Shown here piece by piece: positions 24,459 through 33,544 of a stretch of DNA of 56,942 nucleotides. A program made the position numbers and the translations under genes. Origin of the DNA: Phormidesmis priestleyi BC1401 (GTDB taxonomy: Bacteria > Cyanobacteriota > Cyanobacteriia > Leptolyngbyales > Leptolyngbyaceae); contig NZ_LXYR01000033.1 of assembly GCF_001650195.1 (NCBI RefSeq), positions 1 to 56,942 on the forward strand, written 5' to 3'. The notes under the pieces were generated by a model that saw nothing but the letters and a program-made list of their open reading frames with translations, was not told the DNA's origin and searched no databases. Positions within the stretch are counted from its first letter, which is position 1. Every line of letters starts with the position of its first letter.

Positions 24459-27095
24459 TCAGCGGAAGAAATGAGCGACCAAATCTGAGTTACCGTGAGA
24501 TTCAGGATGAATTTCTCGGAGCCAGGACAGGTAGCCTTCTGGATGAGCATTAATCAGCGTGTTTTTCCCTGCAAAAGGCGGGTTTCCAGCAATGGCATCA
24601 AACCCTGGGTTTTCTCTTCTAAACACTTCAGGAAATTCTGTTTCCCAGTGAAAAGGAGACACTGGCTTTTCAAAATGCTTAGTTATGCTTGCAATAAGTT
24701 CTAGCTCAGAACGATCAATAACTCCTGATCTCCACAAATGAACCTTTGTAGCAAGCTCTTTAGTAATTTTCTTGGCATCTCTTTTTGATTTAGAAAGATT
24801 AGTAAGAAATGCAGCTAGAGCTACATCACTCATCAATTTTTCATCACTCAAGTCATCTGAGTTACTTCGTCTTGAGGTAAAGAAAGAAGCAACTGCCACA
24901 TCGCTTAGAATTAGGTTCTCGTGAGACTCCAAGTTCGATCGTGTTAAGTAATCTCGCTTCTCTTCCTCAGATTTCTCATTCACAAACGCAATCAAATCTC
25001 GGTAAAACTGCGATTTTTGACTGTTTTCTTGCAGCATATCAATTAGACCTGCATTGTTTAGGTCGCTGGCTGCCAAAAACCGACTTAGCTGAGGCTTTTC
25101 AACTCCTACCAGTGAGTCACCACACTTCAACTTATGATCTAGAAACGTGAATGGCAGATTCTTTTCTAGCGTCACTAGCCACAGCGACAGCCGCGCCAAA
25201 TATACTGCAAACGGGTTTTTATCCACCCCATACAAACAGTGCTGCGCTACCTTCCGTCGAGCCATTACTACATCCTCGATCGTCTCCGTCATATCCACAG
25301 GCTTGCCGTGAGTATTCCAAGCCTCCACCAAGTGATCTGCCAACTGCCGACAGGCTTCCACCAAAAACGCCGCCGAACCCATCGCCAAATCGCACACCTT
25401 CAACTCCAGCAACTGCTCTGGTGTGGGATGCTCTCCTAAATTCTTCAGCACAGGCTCCAGCGTCTTCTCCACGATCGGCTGCGTCAACTTTCGAGGCGTG
25501 TAGTGAGACCCCGATCGCCGCCGTTCCTCTCCCGGTTGCAGAAACAGACTGCCTGTTGCCAACAAATTCGGGGTTCTGGGTGACACCCTACGACCGATCG
25601 CCGCCACGATCGCCTCTGCGGTTTGTGCGTCCTTCAGCGCATTTCCTTTTAGCTCACACTCTGCCTCTTTTAGCAGCTTGGCGCGATCGGCAGGTTTTGC
25701 CGCCAAAATTGCATCGACGTTCACCACCACATCTTTCGGGCGCACTGCAATCGATCGTCCGGCGGCAATCTGCACCTCGTAACCCATAATCGCCTCATAC
25801 ACCGAGCCAATTTGCTCCACGTCCAACGCCCGATACGAAAGCCGTTCGCCATCCAGCATCAGCAGCTTATCCAACATTCGATACACCACCCCATCCGAGA
25901 TGCGAGGCGCTTCTAACCTGCCATAGGTTGCAAACTGAGAACCGGGTGGACGACCTTCGAGATAAGGATACTCATCTGGGTCAAACAACTGCCCCCGCCG
26001 TGCTGGAAGATACTCAGGAGTTGCCCCGCCCCCGTCATACACCAGCCGGAACAAACTTAACAGCGCCGCCCAAGCTCCGTAGCGTTGGTCGATCGTATCA
26101 GGATAGCTACCCGCATCTTCGCGCAGCTTTTCATACAGACCTGACACTGCATAATGACGCTGATAGACCTCATCATCCGGCATCAGTCCTTCATCTTCGG
26201 CATACAGCAAAAACACCAGTCGCATCAGCGTCGCAATCAGTCCGCCATAGATATGCTGCGGATCAGTTTGAGCAACGGCACTGAGCAACTTTCCATTCAT
26301 CGCTGCATCTGCCGATTGAAACCCTCGCAGCAGTTCCCACAGCGCATCCAAAACCTGCCCAGACAGCTTGGTTGAAACCTCTGCCTGATAGCTGCGGCTT
26401 TCTTCCAACAGTCGAGTCAGGCGTTGATTCTCCGGCACATTAAACAGCCGATCTTCGCCCAGCAGCAGATCCAGCGCACCCAAAATCAGTCGCCCCGGCA
26501 CTTCGGTCATCGCCTGAATCGGGAACGTCAAATAGCCCGACGATTCACCACTCGGCGCATACACCAACCGAATTTCAGCCCCATTCACCAGCAGCCCCGC
26601 AAACACCCCCGTCTCCCGCAGCAACCGTTCAAACTTTGCCTGAATGCTGGCTTTCCAGCCCTGCGCGGTGGGATCATCTCCATCAAACGGCAGCCCAGGC
26701 GCAACTTCTTGAATCAGCAAAACCCAGCGATCGCTATCTGGATCGCGCACCGCATAAGTCGGTTTCAGCGTCTCCCCATAGCTAGGCAACGCCACCGATA
26801 GTTCATCCGGCAAAACTACCTGTCCCGGCGTACCTACCAAATCTTTGTCACGCCAGCCCAAAACCGTTTGAGTAAATGCCGGAAAGTCAGCAATCCAAGC
26901 GATCGCCTCATCTTTGTGACGCGGCAAAACCTCAGTCGAAATCACGGTCGAGAGCCGCTCTTGCAAATCGACCAGCCTGCCGCGATCGATGACCGCCTGT
27001 GCCTTGATCAACGCCGGAGGAGAAACGACCAACCCGACTGGCTGAAGCAGTCCCAACCATTCTTTGTGTCTGAGGATATCTAAATCAGTTGCCAT
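24459..27095 (-). CDS. drmMI: DISARM DrmMI adenine methylase, N-terminal part
   Basis: This 878-residue part of the class 1 DISARM N6-adenine methylase contains the S-adenosylmethionine motif (VCDLAMGSAAFLVEACRQL) and the catalytic NPPF box (FDAIAGNPPFAGKN) close to its C-terminus. Around residues 715-765 there is an internal repeat (LSDVAVASFFT, MSDVALAAFLT). In class 1 DISARM, DrmMI marks host DNA so that DrmABC acts only on unmodified DNA. Here it ends at a premature TGA and its C-terminal part lies beyond an inserted toxin-antitoxin pair. Both catalytic motifs are retained, so activity is possible but doubtful. It starts 12 bases after drmD. Confidence 0.88.
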   Translation of the reverse strand: MATDLDILRHKEWLGLLQPVGLVVSPPALIKAQAVIDRGRLVDLQERLSTVISTEVLPRHKDEAIAWIADFPAFTQTVLGWRDKDLVGTPGQVVLPDELSVALPSYGETLKPTYAVRDPDSDRWVLLIQEVAPGLPFDGDDPTAQGWKASIQAKFERLLRETGVFAGLLVNGAEIRLVYAPSGESSGYLTFPIQAMTEVPGRLILGALDLLLGEDRLFNVPENQRLTRLLEESRSYQAEVSTKLSGQVLDALWELLRGFQSADAAMNGKLLSAVAQTDPQHIYGGLIATLMRLVFLLYAEDEGLMPDDEVYQRHYAVSGLYEKLREDAGSYPDTIDQRYGAWAALLSLFRLVYDGGGATPEYLPARRGQLFDPDEYPYLEGRPPGSQFATYGRLEAPRISDGVVYRMLDKLLMLDGERLSYRALDVEQIGSVYEAIMGYEVQIAAGRSIAVRPKDVVVNVDAILAAKPADRAKLLKEAECELKGNALKDAQTAEAIVAAIGRRVSPRTPNLLATGSLFLQPGEERRRSGSHYTPRKLTQPIVEKTLEPVLKNLGEHPTPEQLLELKVCDLAMGSAAFLVEACRQLADHLVEAWNTHGKPVDMTETIEDVVMARRKVAQHCLYGVDKNPFAVYLARLSLWLVTLEKNLPFTFLDHKLKCGDSLVGVEKPQLSRFLAASDLNNAGLIDMLQENSQKSQFYRDLIAFVNEKSEEEKRDYLTRSNLESHENLILSDVAVASFFTSRRSNSDDLSDEKLMSDVALAAFLTNLSKSKRDAKKITKELATKVHLWRSGVIDRSELELIASITKHFEKPVSPFHWETEFPEVFRRENPGFDAIAGNPPFAGKNTLINAHPEGYLSWLREIHPESHGNSDLVAHFFR

Positions 27096-27107
27096 TGTTC
27101 TCTCTCC

Positions 27108-30100
27108 TCAACTAGACACGGGCCATAGGTAAACAATACCGACTGGCTCAATTCTCTCAGCCTTGACCTGATAGGTTTGCCGAATCCGCTCCGGCTCACT
27201 CAAAATCTCCGTTTCAAGCTGCGCTACCCGCACTTCCCAATGTCGGCGATCGGACTCGATTTGCCGCATTTCTTCAGCATTGAAAAATGACAACTGCTGC
27301 GTCTCGTATTGTTTGAACTGCTTGAGGATGCGCTCTCGCTGCTCTCCCAACAGAGTCTTCATCTCCGCAGCTTCCTTTTCACCCCGCTGCTCCAATTTAC
27401 GTTTAGCGCGATCTGTGAGTTCAGTCGCACGGCGTTCTAGATGCGTTAGCAAATCTTCTACGTCTCTCGCAGTGTGTGCCTTGAGCCGATCGACGATCGC
27501 TGGCGGCACGTCTCGAAGCCTGGGATGCGCCAACGAATCTTCTAGAATTTGTAGGACATCTTTCTTCTCAGTTTCTCCCAATGGGCGCAGTCGTCCTCTG
27601 CCCCGTGCGTCTGGATCAATCCACTCTGCTGCCACCGAAATAATTTCATCATGTAACCGGGCAGCCCGATCACCATACAGCGACAGCCTGCCCAAAATCA
27701 GCACCCGTGGAATCGGATCATCTGTTCGGCAAACACAAGCCCGCGTCAGCTCGTCATGAAGAAACCCCTGCGACAGAAACCGCCCCAGCAGTCGTTGCAC
27801 AATTCGATGCTCTAAATGCAGATGCACCACTTGACCATCGAGCGAACCCGGATCGCGAAAAACGATCGGACGAATCGGGGCTTCCCGCCGCCAATCCCAA
27901 AGCTTCTGCGTTTTTTGTCGAGGTGATCGTAAGGTATCTAACGTTGTTGCCCAAGTCGGATCGGCTCCCGCTTGCTGGTCGAGTGCAGGAACAGACCACT
28001 GGCTACGATCCTCATCCTCGATCACAGCAGTAGCATTAATCGGCTTTAGCGGCTCAGATCCCATAATTTCTAAGGCAACCGAGAGCGTGTCTCGAAAATG
28101 GCGATCGTCTAACCCCAGCCATACCTTTGAGTCTTTCAGCATAGTTTCCAGTTCGACCTGCTGCTGCCTCAGCTTGTCTTGCCGCACTCGAATCGCCTCT
28201 AGTTCCTCTTTGATGGCGTTGCCGTGCTGTTTCGATTCTTCATCGGGCTGATCTGCGGCGTTGATCGCAGTCGTCAGCTTTTGCACTTCAGCTTGCCGAA
28301 TGCCTCCATCCAGCAACTTGGTCACATTCTTCTCAACCACAGGCGACAAACTGCCCACTTCTTGCTGAATTCTCTTAGTCTTTTGCACCAGCACATCCAG
28401 CACTCGATCTTCCACTCGCTGCGACAGGACAAAATAATGGCATCGGACTTCGCTTTCGCGCTGAAGCTTACGATCAATGCGCCCATTGCGCTGCTCCATT
28501 CGGCTCGGATTCCAGGGCACGTCGAAGTGAAACAAATCCGCGCAATAGTTCTGAAGATTAATTCCTTCCCGCGCTGCATCGGTCGCAATCAAAATTCTTA
28601 ACGGATGCTGGGCAGGATCGCTATTGAACGCCTGTTTGATGAACTCCCGTCTCTCTTCACCCATGCCCCCGTGAAAGGTATCAATGCGATCTGAAGCTCG
28701 ATCGGAGCGGGCAATAATTTCACTCAACCGTTGTTCTAGATAGCGCTTGGTGTCAGTGTACTCGGTGAAAATCAGCACTCGTCGCTCCAGCCACTTTGCA
28801 CCTGACGCATTCAGCTCTGGACAAAGGTTCTGACGAATCCACTGTTCAAGTTGCTTAACCTTGCTATCGGGTAGATGACGCACCTGTTCAGCGATCTGAG
28901 TCATCTCCTCTAGTAAATCTAACTCTTGCTGCGAAATTTCACCAGCCGCCTGGGTTGCTTTTTCCATTTGGATGGCTTCTTCCTTCAGCACTTCATCTTC
29001 ATCCAGATTCGCTCGATCGTCATCTGCCCCTGGCGACTCTTGCAGGAGCGCGAATCCCTTTGAAATGGGCTGCTGTTTTGCTTGCCGGGTGAGCGCAGTT
29101 CGATGAACCCGCAACGTTTTGGCAAACGCCTCGATCGAAGAGAGCAATCGCTTCTGAAGCGAAGTCAAGACTAGCATCGCGGTCGTTTGAGTTGATTTGG
29201 GTGCATCCTTTAACCGTTCCTCACGGCAGGTTCGATACTGCTGGAGCAACCGCGACAATAGCAACTCCGGAGCATCTTCCGGCAAACCGTCGATCGCTAC
29301 AGGAATCACTTTCCGTTCGGGAAAATCTGCACTGTTAATTTCGCGCAAATCTTGCTTGAGCCGTCTAACCATCACATCATCCAATAGCTTCTTGCTGCGA
29401 ACGGGCACCCCCCGACAGAACCGCTGTGGATCGAGAATCTCCAGCAGCGCCGCAAAACTATTGGAGTGCCCATTGTGAGGGGTCGCTGATAAAAATAGTT
29501 TGTGCTCAAACCGGGGAGCCAAATCCCGTACCGTGCGAGTGAGTTGAGAATCGATCGCGTACCGAGAAGCGCTGGCTGGAGCTGCATTGTGTGCTTCGTC
29601 TAAAATCAGCATCGACCCGGCTGAAAACTCTTGGAGCCAATCTCGCAAGGGTGCGGCATAAGCTTCATCCCGCAAGAGCGAGTGAGAAATAATAAATCGC
29701 GTGTGAGTCTTCCAAGGATTGATGCCATAACCTCGTTCACGCCGCTTGGAGGCAACGAAATCGCGATCATAAACAATAAATGTCAACCCAAATCGGCTTT
29801 CCATCTCATCTTTCCACTGGCGCACCACCGAGGGCGGACAGGAAATGATGACGCGCTTAATCTTTTGCCGCATCAGCATTTCGCGGAGGATGAGACCTGC
29901 TTCGATCGTTTTCCCCAATCCCACATCGTCGGCGATAAACAAATTCACGCGCGGCATTTTCAGCGCTTTGCGTAACGGTTCTAGCTGATATGCCTTGACT
30001 TCAATCCCGGCTCGATAAGGAGCCTGAAACAGCCTTGGGTCTGTGGAAGTAACGCAGTTCCAGCGCAGCGCATGCAGGTAAGCTGAAAAGTAGCGTGGAT

Positions 30101-30335
30101 TATCAAAGCCTCGACTCGCCACCGATTCCCAGGATGATGCTTCTAGAATTTGAGCATCAATTTCCCGTTCCCAAAAAACTTCTAGCGCCTCGCCTTGAGC
30201 ATCGTCTTCTAGACAGGCTAAACGCACTCTCGTATCCCCAGTTGGCGAATCAGGCAAGATTACGTCTTCAACCAAATATTGACGAGAACGCACCCGAATA
30301 ATTTGACCAGGTTCGAGAAGTGCTGACGACATCAT
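27108..30335 (-). CDS. drmD: DISARM DrmD, SNF2-like helicase
   Basis: The 1075-residue protein has a complete SNF2/Rad54-like ATPase core: ADDVGLGKTIEAGLILRE (motif I), MLILDEAHNAAP (motif II), FLSATPHNGHSNSF (motif III), then TDAAREGINLQNYC and QRNGRIDRK (motifs V, VI). A long charged, helical region follows from about residue 690. DrmD defines class 1 DISARM together with DrmMI. It is the first gene of the minus-strand operon and is divergent from the WYL-regulator gene, 90 bases away. It appears intact. Confidence 0.92.
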   Translation of the reverse strand: MMSSALLEPGQIIRVRSRQYLVEDVILPDSPTGDTRVRLACLEDDAQGEALEVFWEREIDAQILEASSWESVASRGFDNPRYFSAYLHALRWNCVTSTDPRLFQAPYRAGIEVKAYQLEPLRKALKMPRVNLFIADDVGLGKTIEAGLILREMLMRQKIKRVIISCPPSVVRQWKDEMESRFGLTFIVYDRDFVASKRRERGYGINPWKTHTRFIISHSLLRDEAYAAPLRDWLQEFSAGSMLILDEAHNAAPASASRYAIDSQLTRTVRDLAPRFEHKLFLSATPHNGHSNSFAALLEILDPQRFCRGVPVRSKKLLDDVMVRRLKQDLREINSADFPERKVIPVAIDGLPEDAPELLLSRLLQQYRTCREERLKDAPKSTQTTAMLVLTSLQKRLLSSIEAFAKTLRVHRTALTRQAKQQPISKGFALLQESPGADDDRANLDEDEVLKEEAIQMEKATQAAGEISQQELDLLEEMTQIAEQVRHLPDSKVKQLEQWIRQNLCPELNASGAKWLERRVLIFTEYTDTKRYLEQRLSEIIARSDRASDRIDTFHGGMGEERREFIKQAFNSDPAQHPLRILIATDAAREGINLQNYCADLFHFDVPWNPSRMEQRNGRIDRKLQRESEVRCHYFVLSQRVEDRVLDVLVQKTKRIQQEVGSLSPVVEKNVTKLLDGGIRQAEVQKLTTAINAADQPDEESKQHGNAIKEELEAIRVRQDKLRQQQVELETMLKDSKVWLGLDDRHFRDTLSVALEIMGSEPLKPINATAVIEDEDRSQWSVPALDQQAGADPTWATTLDTLRSPRQKTQKLWDWRREAPIRPIVFRDPGSLDGQVVHLHLEHRIVQRLLGRFLSQGFLHDELTRACVCRTDDPIPRVLILGRLSLYGDRAARLHDEIISVAAEWIDPDARGRGRLRPLGETEKKDVLQILEDSLAHPRLRDVPPAIVDRLKAHTARDVEDLLTHLERRATELTDRAKRKLEQRGEKEAAEMKTLLGEQRERILKQFKQYETQQLSFFNAEEMRQIESDRRHWEVRVAQLETEILSEPERIRQTYQVKAERIEPVGIVYLWPVSS

Positions 30336-30364
30336 TTTTCCTTAACACACACTGCTACTGTCAT

Positions 30365-30387
30365 CTATCTAACCTGAGACCAGATAG
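30365..30387. promoter_or_regulatory. Inverted repeat between drmD and WYL gene
   Basis: CTATCT and AGATAG flank an 11-base spacer in the 90-base gap between the divergent drmD and WYL-regulator genes. The site is suited to binding by a dimeric regulator such as the WYL protein itself. The arms are only six bases, so chance cannot be excluded. Confidence 0.4.
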
Positions 30388-30425
30388 AATTTCCGGGGAA
30401 ATACTCAAAAGGTTGCCATAAAACC

Positions 30426-31352
30426 ATGATGGCATCCATAATAGAGAGTGGCAAGTACAAAGTGTACGTACAAAAAGTTATGGGGCGGAAAGGGCAGTCT
30501 ATTACCCTCCCGGTGTCAGAGCAGGACAAAGCTCAGCTAGAGGCGATCGCTCGTGAGCAAGGAATGCTGTGGGGTGAGCGTCCTAATATTTCCCGCTTAA
30601 TGGAAGCGATCGCCCACCGAGAATTGTTAATTGGTCGTAACAATGGCTGGTCAGAAACTCGCATCAAAGCGTTGCAGCAATCCATTCAAGCTCTGATTGA
30701 TGCTGGACATCCTGACTCTGCCCAAATCATCATTCAACTTCTGCTCGAACGAAGTGAACTGCCAAATCTCCTGCGAAGTGAGTTTGAACGTTCTCTGAAT
30801 AAGACTCTTGCCCCTTGGCGGTTAGAAGTTGACCAATATATTCGTCTTCAAACTCCCTTTCAGCTCACCTATCAGGATGCCGCAGAGCGCTCCTGGGGAT
30901 TTACAATCCGACATGCCAAAATTGTTTCCTACGAGCGGCGACAATATCTGGAATGCTGGTGTGAAGAAACCGAAGGAAGCCGGGAATTACCAGAACTACA
31001 GCATAACTGGACGTTGCGAATAGACCGGATTCTTGATGCAGCCCTAAGCCCTATCTCAGGTCAATGGCGTTCTAATCTAGATGAACTTGAAGTCGAAATT
31101 CATTTGCTTCGAGGATTAGCCTTTGCCTACGAATCAAAGACTTCTGACATTCACAATGAGTGGTTAAGCGATCGTGATCCACCCGTTCGACGAGTTGTGA
31201 GAAAAGTTTCAAATACCTTTTGGTTTTTTCGCGAAGTATTTCGCTACGGAGAAGACTGCATCATTGTGGCACCAGAAGCGGTGAAGAGCGGCTTTAGACA
31301 GAAGTTGCAGCTTCTGTATGAATACTATGGCTTGCTTGAGATGCGTTCTTGA
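30426..31352 (+). CDS. WYL-domain transcriptional regulator
   Basis: The 308-residue protein has an N-terminal DNA-binding region (SITLPVSEQDKAQLEAIARE, PNISRLMEAIAHREL). Its central to C-terminal part is WYL-like (FTIRHAKIVSYERRQYLECW and LQHNWTLRIDRI). WYL proteins such as BrxR and CapW control defence operons from a divergent position. This one is divergent from drmD, so a role as the DISARM operon repressor is the natural inference. The N-terminal part looks more like a ribbon-helix-helix protein than a winged helix, as in some cyanobacterial WYL proteins. Confidence 0.8.
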   Translation: MMASIIESGKYKVYVQKVMGRKGQSITLPVSEQDKAQLEAIAREQGMLWGERPNISRLMEAIAHRELLIGRNNGWSETRIKALQQSIQALIDAGHPDSAQIIIQLLLERSELPNLLRSEFERSLNKTLAPWRLEVDQYIRLQTPFQLTYQDAAERSWGFTIRHAKIVSYERRQYLECWCEETEGSRELPELQHNWTLRIDRILDAALSPISGQWRSNLDELEVEIHLLRGLAFAYESKTSDIHNEWLSDRDPPVRRVVRKVSNTFWFFREVFRYGEDCIIVAPEAVKSGFRQKLQLLYEYYGLLEMRS

Positions 31353-31370
31353 TAGTAACGGAGTTCAACT

Positions 31371-31697
31371 TCAAGTTTCAACTTCGGGTGCCGTCATCAG
31401 AAAAGCTGCCTGACGATCGATCAACGCTTGCAGCATGGAAAGTTGCTGTTCTAGTTCAGCGATCGCCTCCCTTCGTCGAATCCTGGCTCTCCAGTCGCGG
31501 TACTTTTCACTCCCTGCCTTGCCCAAGTGCTGGTTTTTGTGTTGAGGATTCTTGCTGCTGAGCTTGTAGTAAAGATGTTCACCCTTTGGTGCAGGGCTGA
31601 TCCAGACATTGAGTGGAGCCACACTCCCAGAGTCGCGAATAGTTTGGATGAGTTGGAGGAGGCGATCGTGCTCTGCTTCCAGATGAGGGCTGCTCAT
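31371..31697 (-). CDS. Hypothetical coiled-coil protein
   Basis: This 108-residue protein is of unknown function. It has a central segment with aromatic and basic residues (GEHLYYKLSSKNPQHKNQHL) and a C-terminal predicted coiled coil (REAIAELEQQLSMLQALIDR). The pattern is reminiscent of small DUF6788-like plasmid proteins, but I would not assign it. It is convergent with the WYL gene. Its start codon lies three bases from the first 32-bp palindrome, so that site may lie in its promoter or leader. Confidence 0.5.
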   Translation of the reverse strand: MSSPHLEAEHDRLLQLIQTIRDSGSVAPLNVWISPAPKGEHLYYKLSSKNPQHKNQHLGKAGSEKYRDWRARIRRREAIAELEQQLSMLQALIDRQAAFLMTAPEVET

Positions 31698-31700
31698 TTT

Positions 31701-31732
31701 ATTCTGTCGATTTGCATCTAGATCGACAGAAT
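31701..31732. repeat. 32-bp palindrome, copy A
   Basis: Eleven-base arms ATTCTGTCGAT and ATCGACAGAAT surround a 10-base centre TTGCATCTAG. Copies B, C and D at 31747, 33939 and 38414 share the arms but have different centres. The layout suits a dimeric repressor site or a tyrosine-recombinase core site. Confidence 0.85.
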
Positions 31733-31746
31733 TATAAGAGTAAAAT

Positions 31747-31778
31747 ATTCTGTCGATCTAGATGCAAATCGACAGAAC
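31747..31778. repeat. 32-bp palindrome, copy B, inverted relative to A
   Basis: The arms are ATTCTGTCGAT and ATCGACAGAAC; the centre CTAGATGCAA is the exact reverse complement of the centre of copy A. The two copies are 14 bases apart, so the pair can also fold into one long hairpin. Confidence 0.85.
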
Positions 31779-32008
31779 AGAATTTTGCTTGATTTAGGAT
31801 GCGTAAAATCTCTCAACTGATGATGCAACCTCACATCTGGTCATTTTGATTCCATGAATCTTGCTTTTGAGTTGCATTTACTGCCGAGTTTCCCCTGCCG
31901 GCAGACAGGCAGGAGTCTCTGTCACATTGACAGAATTTGCAGCCCGAATGCTTGGTAACCGAATATAATTCTTTGTAGTGAGCTAATGTACTATTCGCCC
32001 CAAGTGCC

Positions 32009-32284
32009 ATGACGACAGCCCAGCAGACTGGATATAGGCTGGATCGAGAAGAACTGCTGCGGATTCGCGATCGCAAATTGTTGACGAGCGATCGGGATTA
32101 CCTATTCTTTGCCTTACAAATTGATTATCCCAGCAAGCTGAATCCGAGTGTGGATGTCACAGCATTTTGCGAGCGCTGGGATCTGAGCATCGGGAACTTT
32201 TATAAGGCGTTGGGGGATTTGAAGAACAAGGGCGTAGTTATAGACTTGACTAACCATCTAAATTTGCAGATGCAGCAGGAGTAA
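32009..32284 (+). CDS. Small winged-helix-like protein
   Basis: The 91-residue product has a helix-rich DNA-binding look: an N-terminal charged helix (DREELLRIRDRKLLTSDRDY), then FCERWDLSIGNFYKALGDLK, which reads as the recognition part of a winged helix, and a short strand KGVVIDL. It may be a regulator of the adjacent defence genes. It lies between the palindrome pair (A, B) and the CapH-like gene, and a strong inverted repeat sits on its stop codon. Confidence 0.6.
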   Translation: MTTAQQTGYRLDREELLRIRDRKLLTSDRDYLFFALQIDYPSKLNPSVDVTAFCERWDLSIGNFYKALGDLKNKGVVIDLTNHLNLQMQQE

Positions 32285-32300
32285 TTCTTAGGAATTACTC
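32279..32300 (+). terminator. Inverted repeat at the end of the winged-helix gene
   Basis: GAGTAATTC and GAATTACTC form a perfect 9-base stem with a TTAG loop, overlapping the stop codon of the upstream gene. It lacks a run of T residues, so intrinsic termination is uncertain; it may instead be an operator. Confidence 0.45.
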
Positions 32301-32461
32301 TATACAAGATGGGCTGAGCGTAGGTCAAACACCAAGCTGGATGTGGCAGAGATTTGTACTTGAGGGCAAGGTAAATTTTCAGCAGGGTAGCTGCCTTACG
32401 GTTGCATGATACGCTGATCAGCAGATGAGCTGTAATGAAATGAAGGATTAGAGGGCTACCC

Positions 32462-32782
32462 ATGACTGGGATAACCTTTGGGCATTTTGTTGCAGATGCC
32501 CGTAAGAAACTAAACATGACGCAGAAGGAGCTTGCAGCGAGTATCATGCGCGAAGATGGCTCCCCGATTTCGCCTCAGTATTTAAATGATATTGAACGCG
32601 ATCGTCGAAGCCCATCATCAGATCACCTGGTTCAGCAGTTTGCTAAGGTTCTTGAACTGAGTGCCGATTATCTGCATTACTTGAACGGTCGCTTTCCAGA
32701 GCAAGAGCGGCAGGAGCAATTGACAGAAGATCAATTCAGTAAAAGAATGTTGGCTTTCCGCAAGGGGAAGGAGGCAAAGTAA
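32462..32782 (+). CDS. CapH-like HTH repressor
   Basis: The 106-residue protein is an XRE/Cro-type HTH: ARKKLNMTQKELAASIM, then SPQYLNDIERDRRSPSSDHL, a classic recognition-helix layout. It lies 12 bases upstream of an ImmA/IrrE-type metallopeptidase gene. Such HTH plus peptidase pairs (CapH and CapP) repress and derepress CBASS operons, the peptidase cleaving the repressor after DNA damage. Synteny with the CBASS genes downstream supports this role. It is longer than the smallest CapH proteins, and generic phage-type regulation by a similar pair is an alternative. Confidence 0.75.
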   Translation: MTGITFGHFVADARKKLNMTQKELAASIMREDGSPISPQYLNDIERDRRSPSSDHLVQQFAKVLELSADYLHYLNGRFPEQERQEQLTEDQFSKRMLAFRKGKEAK

Positions 32783-32794
32783 GCAACCAAGCTT

Positions 32795-33511
32795 ATGGTC
32801 AAGTATATTTCTGACAAGACAGGTCGTTTTCCTTTACGCCCGCATTATCAACAGAAAGAGATCGACGATGAGTGTGAGCAGGTCGTCACCGTCTTTCTTC
32901 AATCACTGTATGGTGTGGTGGAGTTTCCTATCTCCACAGATGATATAACCCGGTTAATTGAGCAGAGAGTCCATTATCTTGACCCTTATGCTGACTTGTC
33001 GGAATTTGGGGCGGATGTAGAGGGGCTAACCGAGTTTCATCCAGGTGATAAGCCAACAGTGCAAATATCTAGCAGGCTTACGGAAGATGACCGGCGCGAG
33101 AACCGCCTCCGTACTACTTTGACTCATGAGTTTGGGCATGTCCACTTTCATTCACCCCTGTTTGAAAGAGATCATGATCAATTGAGCCTGCTTTCTGTTG
33201 ACCCACAGCAAAACATCGTTGTCTGCAAGCGCGACAGGATTTTGGATGCACCATCCTATGACTGGATGGAATGGCAAGCTGGATATGCCTGTGGTTCATT
33301 CTTGATGCCTAAATCTCATTTAATACGTTGCGTTGGTGAATTTGCTGCTGGAGTGAATGTAATTTATCCGATCGAGACAGCCAGTCAATCGGGATGTGAT
33401 CTGATTGAATTGGTAGCGGAACGATTCCGGGTGTCGAGAGACGCGGCCAGAGTACGACTATCCCGGTTGAAATATTTAGGCAAGGGGCAGGGACAAACGC
33501 CCCTTTTTTAA
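32795..33511 (+). CDS. CapP-like ImmA/IrrE zinc metallopeptidase
   Basis: The 238-residue protein contains the zinc-binding HExxH motif in TTLTHEFGHVHFHSPLF and a downstream WQAGYACGSFLMPKS segment that matches the ImmA/IrrE fold. The C-terminus has a winged-helix-like end (VAERFRVSRDAARVRLSRLK). These peptidases cleave HTH repressors in response to a signal; in CBASS the signal is reported to be single-stranded DNA. It is coupled to the HTH gene by position and is followed by the DUF3892 gene and the CBASS core. Confidence 0.82.
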   Translation: MVKYISDKTGRFPLRPHYQQKEIDDECEQVVTVFLQSLYGVVEFPISTDDITRLIEQRVHYLDPYADLSEFGADVEGLTEFHPGDKPTVQISSRLTEDDRRENRLRTTLTHEFGHVHFHSPLFERDHDQLSLLSVDPQQNIVVCKRDRILDAPSYDWMEWQAGYACGSFLMPKSHLIRCVGEFAAGVNVIYPIETASQSGCDLIELVAERFRVSRDAARVRLSRLKYLGKGQGQTPLF

Positions 33512-33544
33512 GAAATTATTACGCAGTGGTCGAAATCTGTATTT

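Noticed and set aside
25151-25789. 212-codon plus-strand frame opposite drmMI
   Set aside because: It is the antisense of the methylase and has a Pro/Ser-rich composition typical of shadow frames.
8780-30335. Class 2 DISARM
   Set aside because: The SNF2-type DrmD and the long adenine methylase DrmMI are present, which define class 1; no DrmE or cytosine methylase is seen.
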